A stretch of 6,205 bases of DNA from Candidatus Helarchaeota archaeon (lineage in GTDB: Archaea > Asgardarchaeota > Lokiarchaeia > Helarchaeales > HEL-GB-A). This document shows positions 3,992 to 6,205 of the stretch, piece by piece. The stretch lies in the NCBI GenBank assembly GCA_016840125.1, contig JAEOSY010000059.1:1-6205 (forward strand). The letters are read 5' to 3'. How positions within the stretch are numbered: position 1 is the first letter of the stretch; each line of letters starts with the position of its first letter. The notes beneath the pieces are model-generated. The model had not been told where the DNA came from, did no database searches, and saw only the letters and a program-made list of their open reading frames with translations. Position numbers and translations under genes: made by a program.

Positions 3992-6205
3992 ATGAATGTT
4001 GAAGAGATGATGTCCATTCTTAGGAATGAGACTATTCAAACCTGGTTTGACCTGGGTTTATTCATCGACAGATTGATAGAAAAAAGAGGGGAAATAGTAT
4101 CGGGTTTTTCGGGGTCGTATGATGATTTTTTGAAATCCTTATCGGATAGTGGTATTGCATTCATTACCTTCAATTATTCGATTGACGGTGCTTCGATAGA
4201 GATTGAAAAATATGCCAAAGCTTTCCAATCAATTATCGAAGATTTACCACTTCATTATATCGGAGGCAAATTCGACGAAAAGAGTGAATCGCTCATTCCT
4301 TCTGGAGTCAAACGTTTTCAACTTGATGAATTGGCCAGTTTTGATGATTGGCCTTTATATGAATATTTCTTTTTCAAAAAATTAGAGCGCGGCAATAAAA
4401 TCTATAACGATCTCATTTTAAAACTTTGGTCAGAAGTACTCATCCTTGCCGAAAAACTCGGTCATTACTTCGAGGATAACAATATTAAATTATTGTATCT
4501 TGTGAACACAAATTCAAATCCAGGGAATATATCACTTGCATTGGCTCTTGTTTTTATTTCGGAATTTCTGGGGATCCCTGTGATCAACAATAATCATGAT
4601 TTTTACTGGGAAGGCGGGAATAGCGAAATAGATATTCAATCAAAAGGAGTAAAACCTGGGCCGCGGGATCATTTTTTCAAAAATTATCATTTGGGTGAGG
4701 TCTTCTCTATATTAGAGAGTATATTTCCATGGGAATCACGAACTTGGCTTTCTGTAAATATTAACCACATTCAATGTAGAGAATTAATCAATGAGCACGG
4801 GCATAATCCGGCTAATATTGCCCAGATTGGCACTGAAATTAAATTTGAGAAATTTAATAAAATAGAAGATGTTGAAGGGAAAAAGGAAGTTCTTCGTCAG
4901 CTTGCAGTCATATTTGGGAATTATGGGGAACTTATATCTGTTAATTCAATATCCAAGCTTCTTAAAAGAAAAATGAAATCTCTTGATGATATATCTCCAA
5001 TGTTGATTGGAGCAGAGGAAAAACAGGATTTCAATTTTGAGAGCGATAATATTGTATTACTTCAACCGACAAGAATCATTTCTCGTAAAAGGATCGAAGT
5101 GAATTTCACCCTGGTCAACAAACTATTTGGGGATGAGGAATTTAGTGCTTTCTTTGAGAAGAATAAAGATCTAAAAATGACGTTGTTGGTAACCGGCCCA
5201 ATAGCGACAGGGCATTTCAATTATTTTATGCAACTCGTCGAACGTTTTAATTCACTAGTATCAAATCTAAATCCAAACATTAGAAATAGGTTTCTACTTG
5301 GTTTTTTGTTCAGCGAATTTGACAAACCATCATTTAAAGAAAGATTTATAAAACCGATAGGGATTGGAGAGTTATACAGTATTGCTTCTTTGGTGGTACT
5401 TCCTAGTATCACTGAGGGCCGGGGGCTTCCAATACTAGAAGCTGCTGCTGCTGGAGTCCCTCTATTTTGTAGAAGATTTGATCCAGAGGAAGTTTATGCT
5501 AGAGTCATTGGTGAACACTTGCCAAGGAAGGATCGCATAAAAACTTTGGATTTTACAAATCCTCAATTAAACCCTGATTTAATTGAGGCAGTAAAATATT
5601 CCATTTTTTCTCCTAAAGGCTATGTAAGGGATGTTATTCACAATAAAAAAGCCATTGAAAACAGATACAGTACTGCCTCATTGAAAAAGGAATTTGAAAG
5701 AATATTTTTTCGGCTTTTCCTCCAAATCACCTCGGGAACAGAAGCCAATCAACTTGCTAAAGATGCACTGAAAGAATACAAAAAACACATTGAAATGAAT
5801 AAGGGATTTGCGCAAAATATTTTATCAACTAAAAACCGACAATATCTCCCGGGCTATGGCCAAATGGCTTACATGCTTCTCTTAAAATCGCTGATTGATC
5901 CAAGTTATTTCAGAGTAGAGGAAAAACGATTACGAGGAATTGCCATGCAGTTTGCTAGGGAACTTGTCGATAAAAATCGCGACCCAACCCCTTTATCACA
6001 AAGAGAAATCCACCGATTTTTTAACAGCGTTGACTCATTATTTAGTTATCGAGAAGGGGAAATCCCAATTCGGATGGATCATTCATTTGCTTACAGACAT
6101 AGAAATAAGAACTATTATCCCTACCGAGATTTAACTCCTCAAGAGTTAACTGGAGTAATAAATATCCTCTTTAACAAAATTACCTCCCCTCCACCAGCAA
6201 TTAGA
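3992..6205 (+). CDS. Large GT4-type glycosyltransferase with C-terminal extension (3' end beyond window)
   Basis: The frame stays open for 738 codons from the ATG at 3992-3994 to the right edge, so the gene is incomplete. AGGAG (3977-3981) lies ten bases upstream; no in-frame ATG occurs between the previous gene and this start. GT4 features are IDGASIEIEKYAK (64-76), NNNHDFYWEGG (199-209), R361 and K366 (PTRIISRKR), LLVTGP (398-403) and the E-x7-E motif EGRGLPILE (475-483). It aligns by eye with the upstream glycosyltransferase along most of that protein's length. It differs in about 55 extra N-terminal residues, an insertion after HDFYWE (about 210-240), and a region from about 575 onward with no counterpart. 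That tail is helical-looking at first, then rich in R, Y and H (RMDHSFAYRHRNKNYYPYRD, 694-713), and I do not recognise it. It probably acts in the same pathway as the gene before it. Confidence 0.85.
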   Translation, partial: MNVEEMMSILRNETIQTWFDLGLFIDRLIEKRGEIVSGFSGSYDDFLKSLSDSGIAFITFNYSIDGASIEIEKYAKAFQSIIEDLPLHYIGGKFDEKSESLIPSGVKRFQLDELASFDDWPLYEYFFFKKLERGNKIYNDLILKLWSEVLILAEKLGHYFEDNNIKLLYLVNTNSNPGNISLALALVFISEFLGIPVINNNHDFYWEGGNSEIDIQSKGVKPGPRDHFFKNYHLGEVFSILESIFPWESRTWLSVNINHIQCRELINEHGHNPANIAQIGTEIKFEKFNKIEDVEGKKEVLRQLAVIFGNYGELISVNSISKLLKRKMKSLDDISPMLIGAEEKQDFNFESDNIVLLQPTRIISRKRIEVNFTLVNKLFGDEEFSAFFEKNKDLKMTLLVTGPIATGHFNYFMQLVERFNSLVSNLNPNIRNRFLLGFLFSEFDKPSFKERFIKPIGIGELYSIASLVVLPSITEGRGLPILEAAAAGVPLFCRRFDPEEVYARVIGEHLPRKDRIKTLDFTNPQLNPDLIEAVKYSIFSPKGYVRDVIHNKKAIENRYSTASLKKEFERIFFRLFLQITSGTEANQLAKDALKEYKKHIEMNKGFAQNILSTKNRQYLPGYGQMAYMLLLKSLIDPSYFRVEEKRLRGIAMQFARELVDKNRDPTPLSQREIHRFFNSVDSLFSYREGEIPIRMDHSFAYRHRNKNYYPYRDLTPQELTGVINILFNKITSPPPAIR

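Overview
The window carries four complete or edge-cut genes that can be assigned to a family, plus one small recombinase fragment, separated by two long non-coding stretches. A bacterium of the Chloroflexota (Anaerolineae-like) is the best guess. The reasons are a SpoVS-family protein without visible sporulation neighbours, a short stand-alone bacterial RRM protein, and GT4 glycosyltransferases with an HDFYWE motif. This is inference from gene content, not a proven assignment.

Layout, left to right. Positions 1-378 (minus strand) hold the first 126 residues of a tyrosine recombinase/integrase, whose catalytic domain lies beyond the left edge. Positions 379-1296 are non-coding and rich in secondary structure: three hairpins in a row (542-651), a GC-rich 119-bp element bounded by perfect 12-bp inverted repeats (678-796), a C/G-rich cruciform (849-908), a LexA-like GAAC-N4-GTTC palindrome touching a TATAAT (926-944), another hairpin (1052-1074) and a good sigma70-type promoter (1188-1216). 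That promoter serves spoVS (1297-1623). An RRM RNA-binding protein gene (1730-1975, minus strand) converges on spoVS. A second non-coding stretch of 667 bp (1976-2642) separates the RRM gene from two same-strand glycosyltransferase genes.

The two glycosyltransferases (2643-3920 and 3992 to the right edge) are 71 bp apart and probably form one operon. They are divergent homologues: both have a DG-x-x-[LI]-E-x-EK-[WY] element near the N-terminus, an HDFYWE motif in mid-protein, the R...K pair and the E-x7-E motif of GT4 retaining enzymes. The second gene has no stop before the window ends (738 codons read). It has an insertion after HDFYWE and an extra C-terminal region of at least about 160 residues that I cannot place. 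Their substrate is unknown; a soluble glycoside or compatible solute, or a cell-surface glycan, are both possible.

Base composition changes along the window. Hand counts give about 52-53% G+C in part of spoVS, 30-38% in samples of the glycosyltransferase genes and 69% inside the palindromic element. With an integrase at the left edge, this suggests a region assembled partly by horizontal transfer, but no attachment site or element boundary could be established.
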